DNA from: Pseudomonas sp. CFBP13508
Lineage (GTDB): Bacteria > Pseudomonadota > Gammaproteobacteria > Pseudomonadales > Pseudomonadaceae
Assembly (NCBI RefSeq): GCF_005233515.1
Contig: NZ_QFZZ01000006.1
Coordinates: 243,144 to 307,143 of the forward strand
Length of the DNA: 64,000 bases
Reading direction: 5' to 3'
The stretch's first letter is position 1; each line of letters starts with the position of its first letter. Below, piece after piece: positions 23,946 to 32,812 of this stretch. The notes beneath the pieces are model-generated. The model saw only the letters and a list, made by a program, of their open reading frames with translations, was not told where the DNA came from and did no database searches. A program made the position numbers and the translations under genes.

Positions 23946-24668
23946 ATGCGTGTTTTCTCAAGGTCCGTCTTGCCGGTGCTGCTGCTAGGCAGCTTGCTCA
24001 CCGGTTGTGCCACTCACAGCGATGGCACCGCCCCCCTCAATCAACGTACGTGGCCGATCTGCAGCCTGCTTGGCGGCCTGGTCGGCGGCGGTCTTGGCGC
24101 CATTGAAAGCGCCGGCTGGGCCGGTGGTGGCGCGGCATTGGGCATTCTTACCGGTGGGCTGATCTGTTACGCCCAGGATGGCGACGAGGACAGCGACGGT
24201 GTGTTTGACCGTCGCGACCGCTGCCCGGACACGCCGGAAAATACCGAAGTCGATCACCGTGGTTGCCCGTTGCCGCAGTATCCAGTGGCAGTAAAACCGG
24301 TCGAACCGGCGCCGCAGAGTGAAGTGATCACGTTGAGCGATGCCGGCAACGTGCTGTTCGATTTCGACAAATCCGATCTGACCCCGGCGGCCAAAGCGCA
24401 GCTCGACACCCTGATGGACAAGCTGCGTAATGCCGATGTGGTCAGCATCAAGGTCATCGGCCATACCGACAGCAAGGGCTCTGACGCCTATAACCAGGCA
24501 TTGTCCGAGCGGCGCGCGAGCAGTGTCGCGGCGTACCTGCTGAGTCAGGGCCTGGCGCCGAACAAGCTCACCAGCGAGGGCCGAGGCGAAAGTGAGCCGG
24601 TCGCCGATAACGCCACCGATGAAGGTCGCGCGGAAAATCGCCGGGTCGAGCTGCATATCAATCGTTAG
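23946..24668 (+). CDS. OmpA-family lipoprotein with calcium-binding (TSP3-type) repeat, copy 2
   Basis: A 240-residue paralogue of the preceding gene with the same parts in the same order: lipobox LTGC (Cys21), glycine-rich segment (GGLVGGGLGAIESAGWAGGG), Asp-rich repeat (DGDEDSDGVFDRRDRCPDTP) and OmpA domain (FDFDKSDLTPAAKAQ, VIGHTDSKGSDAYNQALSER, NRRVELHI). The two copies have diverged clearly at protein level, so the duplication is old. No good terminator was seen after it. Confidence 0.9.
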   Translation: MRVFSRSVLPVLLLGSLLTGCATHSDGTAPLNQRTWPICSLLGGLVGGGLGAIESAGWAGGGAALGILTGGLICYAQDGDEDSDGVFDRRDRCPDTPENTEVDHRGCPLPQYPVAVKPVEPAPQSEVITLSDAGNVLFDFDKSDLTPAAKAQLDTLMDKLRNADVVSIKVIGHTDSKGSDAYNQALSERRASSVAAYLLSQGLAPNKLTSEGRGESEPVADNATDEGRAENRRVELHINR

Positions 24669-24828
24669 GAAAGGTCTGTAGTCCGCCGGCTAGAGCTGCC
24701 GGGTCGAAATCATCGGCCCGGGAGCCATTTAACCGGCGTTTGTAGAAATTTCATTTTTCCCTCTGGCTTATCCCCCGCAGAAGCCGGTACTGTGCGTGCA
24801 AAGAATAATTCGCAACACGGGGGAGCGT

Positions 24829-25110
24829 ATGAAGGTGTTCTGGGGGCTGGGGCGTTTGCTGACCCTGCTGTTCTGCTGCGTGGTGCTGGCCAATCAACTG
24901 TTGCCGTTTGTTCATCCGCTGCATCTGCTGGTCAATCTGGCCGGCGCTCTGTTGTTGCTGATTCATATACTCGAAGTGCTGCTGTGCAACCGCAGCCTAA
25001 AGGGCCGTCCGCACCCTTGGCGTGATCGTGGCCGCATCCTGTTGTTCGGCGTTTTCCACCTGCAAACCATCCCGGCCCCGGCCGCTCCGGAGGCTTCTTC
25101 CCATGCGTAA
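24829..25110 (+). CDS. DUF1145-like small inner-membrane protein
   Basis: A 93-residue protein with two hydrophobic segments (LGRLLTLLFCCVVLANQLLP and LHLLVNLAGALLLLIHILEV) and a basic loop (NRSLKGRPHPWRDRGR), matching the DUF1145 family by size and pattern. The start has GGGGGAG six bases upstream. Its stop codon overlaps the start of the collagen-like gene (ATGCGTAA), so both are probably translated together. Function unknown. Confidence 0.78.
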   Translation: MKVFWGLGRLLTLLFCCVVLANQLLPFVHPLHLLVNLAGALLLLIHILEVLLCNRSLKGRPHPWRDRGRILLFGVFHLQTIPAPAAPEASSHA

Positions 25111-25861
25111 ACTCTGCCTGCTCGCTGCATTCATCAGTCCACTGGCCTGCGCCCAGGTCGTCAACGTGCAAAGCAATTCTTTGATGCGCTTGCCCAACAC
25201 CACCAGCACGCTGCAACTGGAGAAACTGGAAGTCGCCGATTACGGCACCTTGCTGATCCCGTCCAATGTGACCGAATTGAACATCGATGAATTGCGCTTG
25301 GGCCACGAAGCGCGCATCGCCATCGTTCCGGCTGAACAGGCGCTGGAAGTGAAGGTCAAGCGCGCTGAGTTGAGCGAGGGCAGCCAGATCACCGCGCGCG
25401 GCGCCCCCGGCACTTATGAAAAAGCGGCCCGGGCCGGGCGCAATCTGAATCTGCAATTCCAGGCCCTGAGCGCGCCGCAACTGACGGTCGATGCCCGTGG
25501 CGGCAGGGGCGCGCCAGGTTTCGTCGGCCTCGACGGCGGCAACGGTGAAGATCCGGGCTGCACCTATGGCTCGGCCGGCCACGGTGCCGATGGCAGTGAC
25601 GGCAGCGATGGCCAGCCGGGCGCGCCGGGTGCGCTGGTGCGCCTCGCCGTACCACGGGATTTCCCGGTCGAGCTGATCAAGGTCAACGTGGCTGGCGGTG
25701 CCGGCGGCCCGGCGGGTCTCGGTGGTAAAGCAGGCAAGGGCGGCAAATCCAAGGGCTGCCTGGTGTACCGCGCTGACGGCGGCAAGAACGGCAAGGCCGG
25801 CGCGGATGGCCAGCCTGGGCCGGAGGGAGCGGCGGGTTCGGTTACTGTGCAGCGCCTCTAA
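25103..25861 (+). CDS. Exported protein with collagen-like Gly-rich segments
   Basis: A 252-residue protein with a short signal peptide (cleavage near ACAQVV). Residues 20-130 look like a beta-rich domain (NTTSTLQLEKLEVADYGTLL). Residues 130-180 and 195-245 are Gly-rich with many Gly-X-Y triplets (GRGAPGFVGLDGGNGEDPG, GSDGSDGQPGAPGA, GKNGKAGADGQPGPEGAAG), interrupted by a non-collagen strand (LVRLAVPRDFPVELIKV). Isolated Cys pairs could cross-link it. Expression is coupled to the membrane protein upstream by an 8-base overlap. I do not know its role; a surface or matrix protein is plausible. Confidence 0.8.
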   Translation: MRKLCLLAAFISPLACAQVVNVQSNSLMRLPNTTSTLQLEKLEVADYGTLLIPSNVTELNIDELRLGHEARIAIVPAEQALEVKVKRAELSEGSQITARGAPGTYEKAARAGRNLNLQFQALSAPQLTVDARGGRGAPGFVGLDGGNGEDPGCTYGSAGHGADGSDGSDGQPGAPGALVRLAVPRDFPVELIKVNVAGGAGGPAGLGGKAGKGGKSKGCLVYRADGGKNGKAGADGQPGPEGAAGSVTVQRL

Positions 25862-25868
25862 AGGCAAG

Positions 25869-26046
25869 CCCTCACCCCAGCCCTCTCCCAGAGGGAGAGG
25901 GAGCCGACCGAGGTGTCGTGAGTTGAACGTCGACCTGAAAAAAACCGGTCGATTATGGATTCGGTAGGGCAGTTTCAGGTCGGTGTAACTCTCCAAATAT
26001 CCCCCAATCAGTCCCCTCTCCCTTCGGGAGAGGGCTAGGGTGAGGG
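25869..26046. mobile_element. MITE-like element, copy B (178 bp)
   Basis: Same termini and sub-terminal motifs as the copy at 17510-17684 (CCCTCACCCCAGCCCTCTCC on the left, GGAGAGGGCTAGGGTGAGGG on the right). It lies directly after the collagen-like gene. No coding capacity. Confidence 0.75.
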
Positions 26047-26070
26047 GCTTTTGATTTCAGTCCCCAATCT

Positions 26071-26535
26071 TCAGAATATCGGCCGAGCCGCAGCCACAGC
26101 CACCAGCACCAACCCGACCAGCAGATTAAGCCCCACCACCCGGCGAATCCGCCCCAGCACTGCCGCACCCGCCGGCCAATCCTTCGCCTCAACCGCCTTG
26201 CGCAATTCCGGCAGCATCAGCCCCTGAATGCGGATGAACAGCGCCGTCATCACCACATACAAACCGATCATCACCTGCACATACTTCGGCGCGGTCTCGA
26301 AGCCGACCTGCTGTAGATGCAACATGCCCACGCCGCTGATCGGCAACAGGATCACGGCGACCCAGACCCAACGGAAAAAACCTTGAAACACTTCCACCCA
26401 CAGGGTCAGGCGAGCGGGGCCGTCCAGAGCCTTCACAGCCGCAGGGCGCAAGACCATCCAGGCGAAAAACATGCCGCCAACCCACACCAGAGCGGCGAGG
26501 ACATGCAGGGGGTAAACGAGGCTAAAAGGTGTCAT
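26071..26535 (-). CDS. CopD-like inner-membrane protein
   Basis: A 154-residue protein with four hydrophobic helices. The first two carry YPLHVLAALVWVGGMFFAWM and the helix 2-3 region has WVAVILLPISGVGML; the HVLAALVWVGG pattern with its conserved His is typical of the CopD/DUF4149-type four-helix membrane family, where His may bind heme or copper. I chose the ATG giving MTPFSLVYPLHVL. It stands alone, divergent from dinG. A copper role is not supported by any neighbour. Confidence 0.78.
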   Translation of the reverse strand: MTPFSLVYPLHVLAALVWVGGMFFAWMVLRPAAVKALDGPARLTLWVEVFQGFFRWVWVAVILLPISGVGMLHLQQVGFETAPKYVQVMIGLYVVMTALFIRIQGLMLPELRKAVEAKDWPAGAAVLGRIRRVVGLNLLVGLVLVAVAAARPIF

Positions 26536-26634
26536 TCGGGCACTCCGTTCTGCGCAGGATCGATTAGGCAGGTATGATAGCCGCCGAACCAAACTACTGA
26601 AAATTTATCCAGCGTTTCCAGCGCCCGACACTCA

Positions 26635-28779
26635 ATGATCAGCACTGAACTCAAAACCACGATCCAGGGCGCCTATTCGCGTTTTCTAGAGGCCAAGAGC
26701 CTCAAGCCGCGTTACGGCCAGCGCCTGATGATCGCCGAAATCGCCAAGGTCCTCGGGGATATCGACACCGATGACGAAGGCCGGCGCAGTGGCGACCCCG
26801 CGATTGTCGCGGTGGAAGCCGGCACCGGTACCGGCAAGACGGTGGCCTACAGCCTGGCGGCGATTCCCACGGCGAAACTGGCCGGCAAGCGTCTGGTGAT
26901 TGCCACCGCGACCGTCGCCCTGCAAGAGCAGATCGTCTACAAGGATTTGCCTGACCTGATGCGCAACAGCGGGCTGAATTTCAGTTTTGCCCTGGCCAAG
27001 GGCCGTGGCCGCTACATGTGCCTGTCCAAGCTCGACATGCTCCTGCAGGAAGGCCACGCACAAACCGCCACCGCGCAGCTGTTCGAAGAAGAAGGCTTCA
27101 AGATCGAAGTCGACGAGGCCAGTCAGAAGCTGTTCACCAGCATGATCGAAAAGCTCGCCGGCAATAAATGGGACGGCGACCGCGACAGTTGGCCTAACGC
27201 GCTGGAAGACGCCGACTGGGCGCGCCTGACCACCGATCACAGCCAGTGCACCAACCGTCATTGCCCGAACTTCGGCCAGTGCGCCTTCTACAAGGCCCGC
27301 GAAGGCATGGGCAAGGTTGACGTGATCGTCACCAACCACGACATGGTCCTGGCGGATCTGGCACTGGGCGGCGGCGCCGTGCTGCCGGACCCGCGCGACA
27401 CCATTTACGTGTTCGACGAAGGCCATCACCTGCCGGACAAGGCCATCGGCCACTTCGCTCATTACACGCGCCTGCGCTCCACCGCCGACTGGCTGGAAAC
27501 CACTGCCAAGAACCTGACAAAACTGCTCGCACAGCATCCGCTGCCGGGCGATCTCGGCAAGCTGATCGAGCAGGTGCCGGAGCTGGCACGGGAGATCAAG
27601 ACCCAGCAGCAGTTCATGTTCACCGCGTGCGAGCAGATCGCCGATTTCAAGCCCGGCGAAGACGTCGAAGGCCGCGAGCGTCCGCGACATCGCTTTGTCG
27701 GCGGGGTGATTCCCGAGGACATGCGCGAGATGGGCATCGAGCTGAAAAAAGGCTATTCGCGCCTTAACGATCTGTTCCAGCGCCTGACCGACCTGCTCAA
27801 GGAAGGCATGGATGGCGAGGTCAATATCGGCATCGCCAGCAATCAGGCCGAAGAGTGGTATCCGTTGTTCGGCAGCCTGTTGTCCCGTGCTTCCGGCAAC
27901 TGGGAATTGTGGACCGCGTTCACCGCCGAAGACCCGGAAGACAGCCCGCCGATGGCGCGCTGGCTGACCCTGGCCGAAAGCGGCTCGCTGTTCGACATCG
28001 AGGTCAACGCCAGCCCGATCCTCGCCGCCGAAACCTTGCGTCGCAGTCTGTGGAATGTCGCGTACGGCTGCCTGGTGACCTCGGCGACGCTGACGGCGCT
28101 GGGTACTTTCGACCGTTTCCGCATGCGCGCCGGCCTGCCGAAAAAAGCTGTCACGGCGGTGGTGCCGAGCCCGTTCCATCATGCCGATGCCGGCGTGCTG
28201 CGCGTGCCGGATCTGAAGGCCGACCCGCGCGATGCCGCTGCCCATACGGCGGCGATCATTCGCGAACTGCCGGATCTGGTCGAAGGGTCGCGCGGCACGC
28301 TGGTGTTGTTCTCTTCGCGCAAGCAGATGCAGGACGTGTTCGACGGCCTCGATCGCGACTGGCGCAAGCAAGTGTTCATTCAGGGCAATCTGTCGAAACA
28401 GGAAACCCTGAACAAGCACAAGGCGCGGGTAGATGGCGGTGATTCCAGCGTGCTGTTCGGGCTGGCCAGTTTTGCCGAGGGTGTCGATTTGCCGGGCGCT
28501 TATTGCGAGCACGTGGTTATCGCCAAGATTCCGTTCTCGGTGCCTGACGACCCGGTCGAGGCTGCGTTGTCGGAGTGGATCGAGGCGCGTGGCGGCAATC
28601 CATTCATGGAAATCTCCGTGCCCGACGCCTCGCTGAAACTGGTTCAGGCCTGCGGGCGTCTGCTGCGCACCGAAGAAGACCGCGGCACCATCACCTTGCT
28701 CGACCGGCGTCTGGTCACCCAGCGCTACGGCAAGGCGATCCTCAATGCGTTGCCTCCTTTCCGTCGTGAAATATCCTGA
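26635..28779 (+). CDS. dinG: ATP-dependent DNA helicase DinG
   Basis: A 714-residue XPD-like superfamily 2 helicase that unwinds 5'-to-3' and resolves R-loops and D-loops. Walker A is EAGTGTGKT (residues 61-69). The iron-sulfur cluster ligands are visible as a Cys near 129 (RGRYMCLSKL) and CTNRHCPNFGQC near 205-216. The DEAH-type box is VFDEGHHLPD near 262, and the C-terminal motifs GLASFAEGVDLPG and QACGRLLRTEEDRG are present. Length matches E. coli DinG. No LexA box was clear upstream. Confidence 0.95.
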   Translation: MISTELKTTIQGAYSRFLEAKSLKPRYGQRLMIAEIAKVLGDIDTDDEGRRSGDPAIVAVEAGTGTGKTVAYSLAAIPTAKLAGKRLVIATATVALQEQIVYKDLPDLMRNSGLNFSFALAKGRGRYMCLSKLDMLLQEGHAQTATAQLFEEEGFKIEVDEASQKLFTSMIEKLAGNKWDGDRDSWPNALEDADWARLTTDHSQCTNRHCPNFGQCAFYKAREGMGKVDVIVTNHDMVLADLALGGGAVLPDPRDTIYVFDEGHHLPDKAIGHFAHYTRLRSTADWLETTAKNLTKLLAQHPLPGDLGKLIEQVPELAREIKTQQQFMFTACEQIADFKPGEDVEGRERPRHRFVGGVIPEDMREMGIELKKGYSRLNDLFQRLTDLLKEGMDGEVNIGIASNQAEEWYPLFGSLLSRASGNWELWTAFTAEDPEDSPPMARWLTLAESGSLFDIEVNASPILAAETLRRSLWNVAYGCLVTSATLTALGTFDRFRMRAGLPKKAVTAVVPSPFHHADAGVLRVPDLKADPRDAAAHTAAIIRELPDLVEGSRGTLVLFSSRKQMQDVFDGLDRDWRKQVFIQGNLSKQETLNKHKARVDGGDSSVLFGLASFAEGVDLPGAYCEHVVIAKIPFSVPDDPVEAALSEWIEARGGNPFMEISVPDASLKLVQACGRLLRTEEDRGTITLLDRRLVTQRYGKAILNALPPFRREIS

Positions 28780-28785
28780 GACACG

Positions 28786-28805
28786 GGTGGGCCGATTGGC
28801 CCACC
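28786..28805 (+). terminator. Hairpin after dinG
   Basis: Perfect inverted repeat GGTGGGCC-GATT-GGCCCACC six bases after the dinG stop. There is no T-tract, so it may only stabilise the mRNA end. Confidence 0.5.
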
Positions 28806-28874
28806 GCGTTGTCTATCTCTCTGCCACCGCTTTTCCACTGGCCTTGACTGGTCGTTAGGGAGAACTCCGTTCTT

Positions 28875-31343
28875 ATGATCCGCCGTTCGTTGCCCGCTGT
28901 TTTCGCCATGATTTTTGCCGCGCCGTTGCTGGCCGCGCCCGCCGGTCAGCAGACGCTGTTCAACTTCGTGCGCCCGGCCGACGTGGTCAAGGTCGCCACG
29001 GAAAACGCCGACCTGCCGCAGGCCAATGCCGAACAGACCGCTGAAGGTGAAGTGCTGCGCCGGGTGACGTTCAACCCGGTCGCGCGGCCGACCTTGCGCC
29101 TGACTCCGCAGACCGGTGCCTGGGACTGGTCGCAGTTCGGCATGATGACTTTGCGTCTGCAGAGTGCGATGAACTGGGCGGTGACGGTTTATGTGCAGAT
29201 CCAGAGCAACGATGGCCGCACTCTGGTCAGCCGCGTCGATCTGCCGGCCGGCCCCGCGCAGACCTTGCTGGTGCCGCTGGTGGCTTCGACGCCGCTGAGC
29301 CAGGGCATGAAAGCCGGGCCGCCGATGCCGATGACCGTCGATGGCCAACGCATTCTGCTGGCCAGCAGCACGGGCGAGATCGATCGCAGCCAGGTGGTTT
29401 CGGTGAGTCTGTCGATGGATCAGCCGAAAGTTGCGCAGAGCCTGTTGCTTGAGCGTTTCGGCGTGCAGGACGGCGAGTCGGTGACGCGCGCGGTGTACGG
29501 TAATCTGGTCGACGCATACGGTCAGTCAACCCGCAGCAAGTGGCCGGAAAAAGTCAGCAGCGACGAGCAACTTAAAAGCGCCGCCAGCAAAGAGCAGCAA
29601 CAACTGAATACGTGGCTGACCGAGCGTGAAAAGGCTTCGCTGGACAAGTTCGGCGGCTGGAACAAAGGCTCGGCGTTCAAGGCCAGCGGCTTCTTCCGCA
29701 CGGAAAAACGTGATGGCCGCTGGTATCTGGTGACCCCTGAAGGCCACCCGTTCTATTCGCTGGGCGTCAACACCGTCAGCCCGCAGGTCAACCAGACCTA
29801 CGTGGCTGGTCGTGAGTACATGTTCGAATCGTTGCCGAAGAACGACGACCCGCTGGCCGCGCATTTCGGCGAGGGCGACAACCGTGGCGGCAATGGCGCC
29901 GATCAGGGCCGTGGCTACGGCAACGGCCGCTGGTACGACTTCTATGGTGCCAATCTGCAACGCCTGTACGGCGAACCGTGCAAGGCGGACAGCGACAACA
30001 AGGCCGGGATTGCCGAAGCGGCGAAGGCGGGCGCGGCTGAGGCCGGCTCGGTGCAGGCTGCTGAGACTGCAGCGGTGCCTGCCGAGCCGAAATCGGGTAT
30101 TGCCGAAGCGGCGCAGACCGATGCGGTGCAAGCGTCCAGCGCGCAAACCGCTCCGTGCACAGCCGCGATTGATGAAGAACGCTGGACCCGCCATACCCTC
30201 GACCGCCTGCAAGCCTGGGGCTTCAACACGGTGGGCAACTGGAGCGTGCCGTCGCTGGCGGACGCTGAACGCGTGCCGTACACCTTGCCGCTGTCGATCG
30301 TCGGCGATTACGCCAGTATCAGTACTGGCAGCGATTGGTGGGGCGGCATGCCGGATCCGTTCGATCCGCGTTTTGCCATGGCCACCGAGCGCGCCGTGGC
30401 CATTGCCGCCCGCGATCATCGTGACGATCCGTGGCTGATCGGTTATTACGCCGACAACGAACTGGCCTGGGCCGGCCCTGGTGACGATCCGAAGGCTCGC
30501 TACGCGCTGGCCTACGGCACGTTGAAAATGACCACCGACGTACCGGCCAAACGCGCCTTTCTCAAGCAATTGCGCGACAAGTACCGCAATCAGGCCGGAC
30601 TGTCCAAGGCCTGGGGCATCGATTTGCCGGCATGGGAGTTGATGGAAGATCCGGGGTTCGTGCCGCCATTGCCGAACCCGGAACATCCGGAGATCGAAGC
30701 GGATTTCAAATACTTCCAGAAGGTCTTTGCCGACACCTATTTCAAGACCATTTCCGATTCGCTGAAATGGCACGCGCCCAACCAGATGCTGCTTGGCGGT
30801 CGCTTCGCCATCAGCACGCCTGAAGCCGTGGCGTCGTGCGCGCAGTATTGCGATGTGTTGAGCTTCAACATGTACACGCTCAAGCCGCAGGACGGTTACG
30901 ACTTCGCCGCACTGGCAGCGCTGGACAAACCGGTGCTGATCACCGAATTCAACTTCGGCTCGGCTGACCGGGGGCCGTTCTGGGGCGGCGTGACGCAATT
31001 GGCCAAGGAAGAAGATCGCGGTCCGGCTTATGTCAACTTCCTCAAACAGGCGCTGAGCGAACCGTCGATTGTTGGCGTGCACTGGTTCCAGTATCTCGAC
31101 CAACCGGTGACCGGGCGTTTGCTCGACGGCGAGAACGGGCATTTCGGTCTGGTCGGGGTGACCGATCTGCCTTATCAGGGCTTCGTCGAGGCGGTGCGCA
31201 AAAGCAATCTGCAGGCGCTGGAGCAGTTGGGCAAGGAGGCGCAGAAAGCACCGGTTGCCGAGGTTGAAGGTGGGCGCAAGGCCGAGGCTGGCAATGCGCC
31301 GGGGGCTGCGCAGGCGGGTGGGCATTCGGGGAATGGTCACTAG
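28875..31343 (+). CDS. Agarase-like exported glycoside hydrolase
   Basis: An 822-residue protein with a signal peptide (MIRRSLPAVFAMIFAAPLLA). Residues 30-200 resemble a carbohydrate-binding or beta-sandwich region; from about 265 a TIM-barrel begins (FRTEKRDGRWYLVTPEGHPF, then FYSLGVNTV). Candidate catalytic residues are the Glu in GYYADNELAWAG and in PVLITEFNFG, a pair fitting the GH50/agarase-like clan A pattern. An Ala-rich low-complexity segment of about 60 residues between two Cys interrupts the barrel, and the tail is Ala/Gly-rich. The true substrate is unknown; agar is unlikely for a soil bacterium. Confidence 0.8.
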   Translation: MIRRSLPAVFAMIFAAPLLAAPAGQQTLFNFVRPADVVKVATENADLPQANAEQTAEGEVLRRVTFNPVARPTLRLTPQTGAWDWSQFGMMTLRLQSAMNWAVTVYVQIQSNDGRTLVSRVDLPAGPAQTLLVPLVASTPLSQGMKAGPPMPMTVDGQRILLASSTGEIDRSQVVSVSLSMDQPKVAQSLLLERFGVQDGESVTRAVYGNLVDAYGQSTRSKWPEKVSSDEQLKSAASKEQQQLNTWLTEREKASLDKFGGWNKGSAFKASGFFRTEKRDGRWYLVTPEGHPFYSLGVNTVSPQVNQTYVAGREYMFESLPKNDDPLAAHFGEGDNRGGNGADQGRGYGNGRWYDFYGANLQRLYGEPCKADSDNKAGIAEAAKAGAAEAGSVQAAETAAVPAEPKSGIAEAAQTDAVQASSAQTAPCTAAIDEERWTRHTLDRLQAWGFNTVGNWSVPSLADAERVPYTLPLSIVGDYASISTGSDWWGGMPDPFDPRFAMATERAVAIAARDHRDDPWLIGYYADNELAWAGPGDDPKARYALAYGTLKMTTDVPAKRAFLKQLRDKYRNQAGLSKAWGIDLPAWELMEDPGFVPPLPNPEHPEIEADFKYFQKVFADTYFKTISDSLKWHAPNQMLLGGRFAISTPEAVASCAQYCDVLSFNMYTLKPQDGYDFAALAALDKPVLITEFNFGSADRGPFWGGVTQLAKEEDRGPAYVNFLKQALSEPSIVGVHWFQYLDQPVTGRLLDGENGHFGLVGVTDLPYQGFVEAVRKSNLQALEQLGKEAQKAPVAEVEGGRKAEAGNAPGAAQAGGHSGNGH

Positions 31344-31363
31344 GTTTCAGACCGCGTTATCGT

Positions 31364-31442
31364 TCTTCGCGAGCAGGCTCGCTCCCACACTGGATATCAA
31401 CAGCAGAGGAGATCCCCTGTGGGAGCGAGCCTGCTCGCGAAG
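31364..31442. repeat. REPIN-like inverted pair, TGTGGGAGCGAGCCTGCTCG family
   Basis: TTCGCGAGCAGGCTCGCTCC and its inverse, about 30 bases apart, between the glycosidase and the esterase gene. Confidence 0.9.
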
Positions 31443-31553
31443 GGATCACCATAAATTGCCGATCAACCGTCTGGCCCGCGCCTGTTCCCAAATCCCTCAA
31501 GGGCTGGAACAATGCGGGCCACTTTGTAGAGCGTTTTCGCGGGGGAGTTGCGG

Positions 31554-32699
31554 GTGCAGATTCAGGGACATTACGAGCTTCAATTCGAAGCGGTGCGCGA
31601 GGCTTTCGCCGCACTGTTCGACGATCCCCAGGAACGCGGCGCAGCCCTGTGCATCAAGGTCGGTGGAGAAACCGTCCTCGACCTCTGGTCCGGTACCGCC
31701 GACAAGGACGGCAGCGAAGCCTGGCACAGCGACACCATCGCCAACCTGTTCTCCTGCACCAAGACCTTCACCGCCGTTACCGCGCTGCAACTGGTCGCTG
31801 AAGGCAAGTTGCAACTCGACGCCCCGGTTGCCCGCTACTGGCCGGAATTCGCCGCCGCCGGCAAAGAATCCGTCACCCTGCGCCAATTGCTCTGCCATCA
31901 GGCCGGCTTGCCGGCGCTGCGCGAACTGCTCGCGCCTGAAGCCCTTTACGAATGGCAAACCATGGTCGACGCCCTCGCGGCCGAAGCGCCATGGTGGACT
32001 CCGGGCACCGGTCACGGTTATGCCGCGATCACCTACGGCTGGCTGGTCGGCGAATTGCTGCGCCGCGCCGACGGTCGTGGGCCGGGCGAGTCGATCGTCG
32101 CTCGGGTCGCCAAACCGTTGGGCCTGGATTTCCACGTGGGCCTGGCCGACGAAGAGTTTCATCGCGTGGCGCACATCGCCCGTGGCAAGGGCAACGCCGG
32201 CGACGCTGCGGCGCAGCGCCTGCTGCAAGTGACCATGCGCGAACCGACGGCGATGACCACCCGCGCCTTCACCAATCCGCCGTCCGTGCTGACCAGCACC
32301 AACAAGCCGGAATGGCGCCGCATGCAGCAACCGGCGGCCAACGGCCACGGTAACGCGCGCAGTCTCGCCGGGTTCTATGCCGGCCTGCTCGACGGCAGCC
32401 TGCTCGAGAGCGAGATGCTCGAAGAGCTGACCCGCGAGCACAGCCTTGGCGATGACAAGACTTTGCTCACGCGCACCCGTTTCGGCCTCGGCTGCATGCT
32501 CGATCAACCGGACGTGCCCAACGCCACCTACGGCCTCGGCCCACGCGCGTTCGGCCATCCGGGAGCGGGCGGCTCGATCGGTTTTGCTGATCCTGAGCAC
32601 GATGTGGCTTTCGGTTTCGTGACAAATACCCTGGGACCTTACGTTTTGATGGATCCGCGCGCGCAAAAGCTGGCGCGGGTGCTTGCCACTTGTCTGTAA
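31554..32699 (+). CDS. Serine hydrolase of the class C beta-lactamase/EstB fold
   Basis: A 381-residue cytoplasmic protein (no signal peptide). The catalytic Ser-x-x-Lys is SCTK in NLFSCTKTFTAVTALQL (about residue 68), the second motif Tyr lies in HGYAAITYGWLVGE, and HPGAGGSIGFAD replaces the KTG triad, as in EstB-type esterases. These enzymes cleave esters and usually do not confer beta-lactam resistance. I chose GTG at 31554, six bases after GGGGGAG; TTG at 31548 is too close to that site. Confidence 0.87.
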   Translation: MQIQGHYELQFEAVREAFAALFDDPQERGAALCIKVGGETVLDLWSGTADKDGSEAWHSDTIANLFSCTKTFTAVTALQLVAEGKLQLDAPVARYWPEFAAAGKESVTLRQLLCHQAGLPALRELLAPEALYEWQTMVDALAAEAPWWTPGTGHGYAAITYGWLVGELLRRADGRGPGESIVARVAKPLGLDFHVGLADEEFHRVAHIARGKGNAGDAAAQRLLQVTMREPTAMTTRAFTNPPSVLTSTNKPEWRRMQQPAANGHGNARSLAGFYAGLLDGSLLESEMLEELTREHSLGDDKTLLTRTRFGLGCMLDQPDVPNATYGLGPRAFGHPGAGGSIGFADPEHDVAFGFVTNTLGPYVLMDPRAQKLARVLATCL

Positions 32700-32812
32700 A
32701 GCTTCAACAGGGGTTCCAGGGTCGGAACCTCGAAAGGATTTTCGTTTCAAAACGGCTGTTTATCCGGGCGAAAGTGCTCTGATTTTTCATTACTTCATTT
32801 TGTGGATTTTCA

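Noticed and set aside
28875..31343. A true agar-degrading enzyme
   Set aside because: Only the clan-level catalytic pattern is visible, and no other polysaccharide-utilisation genes accompany it, so the substrate is left open.
31554..32699. A beta-lactamase resistance gene
   Set aside because: The protein has the SxxK fold but no signal peptide and lacks the KTG motif; it fits EstB-type esterases.
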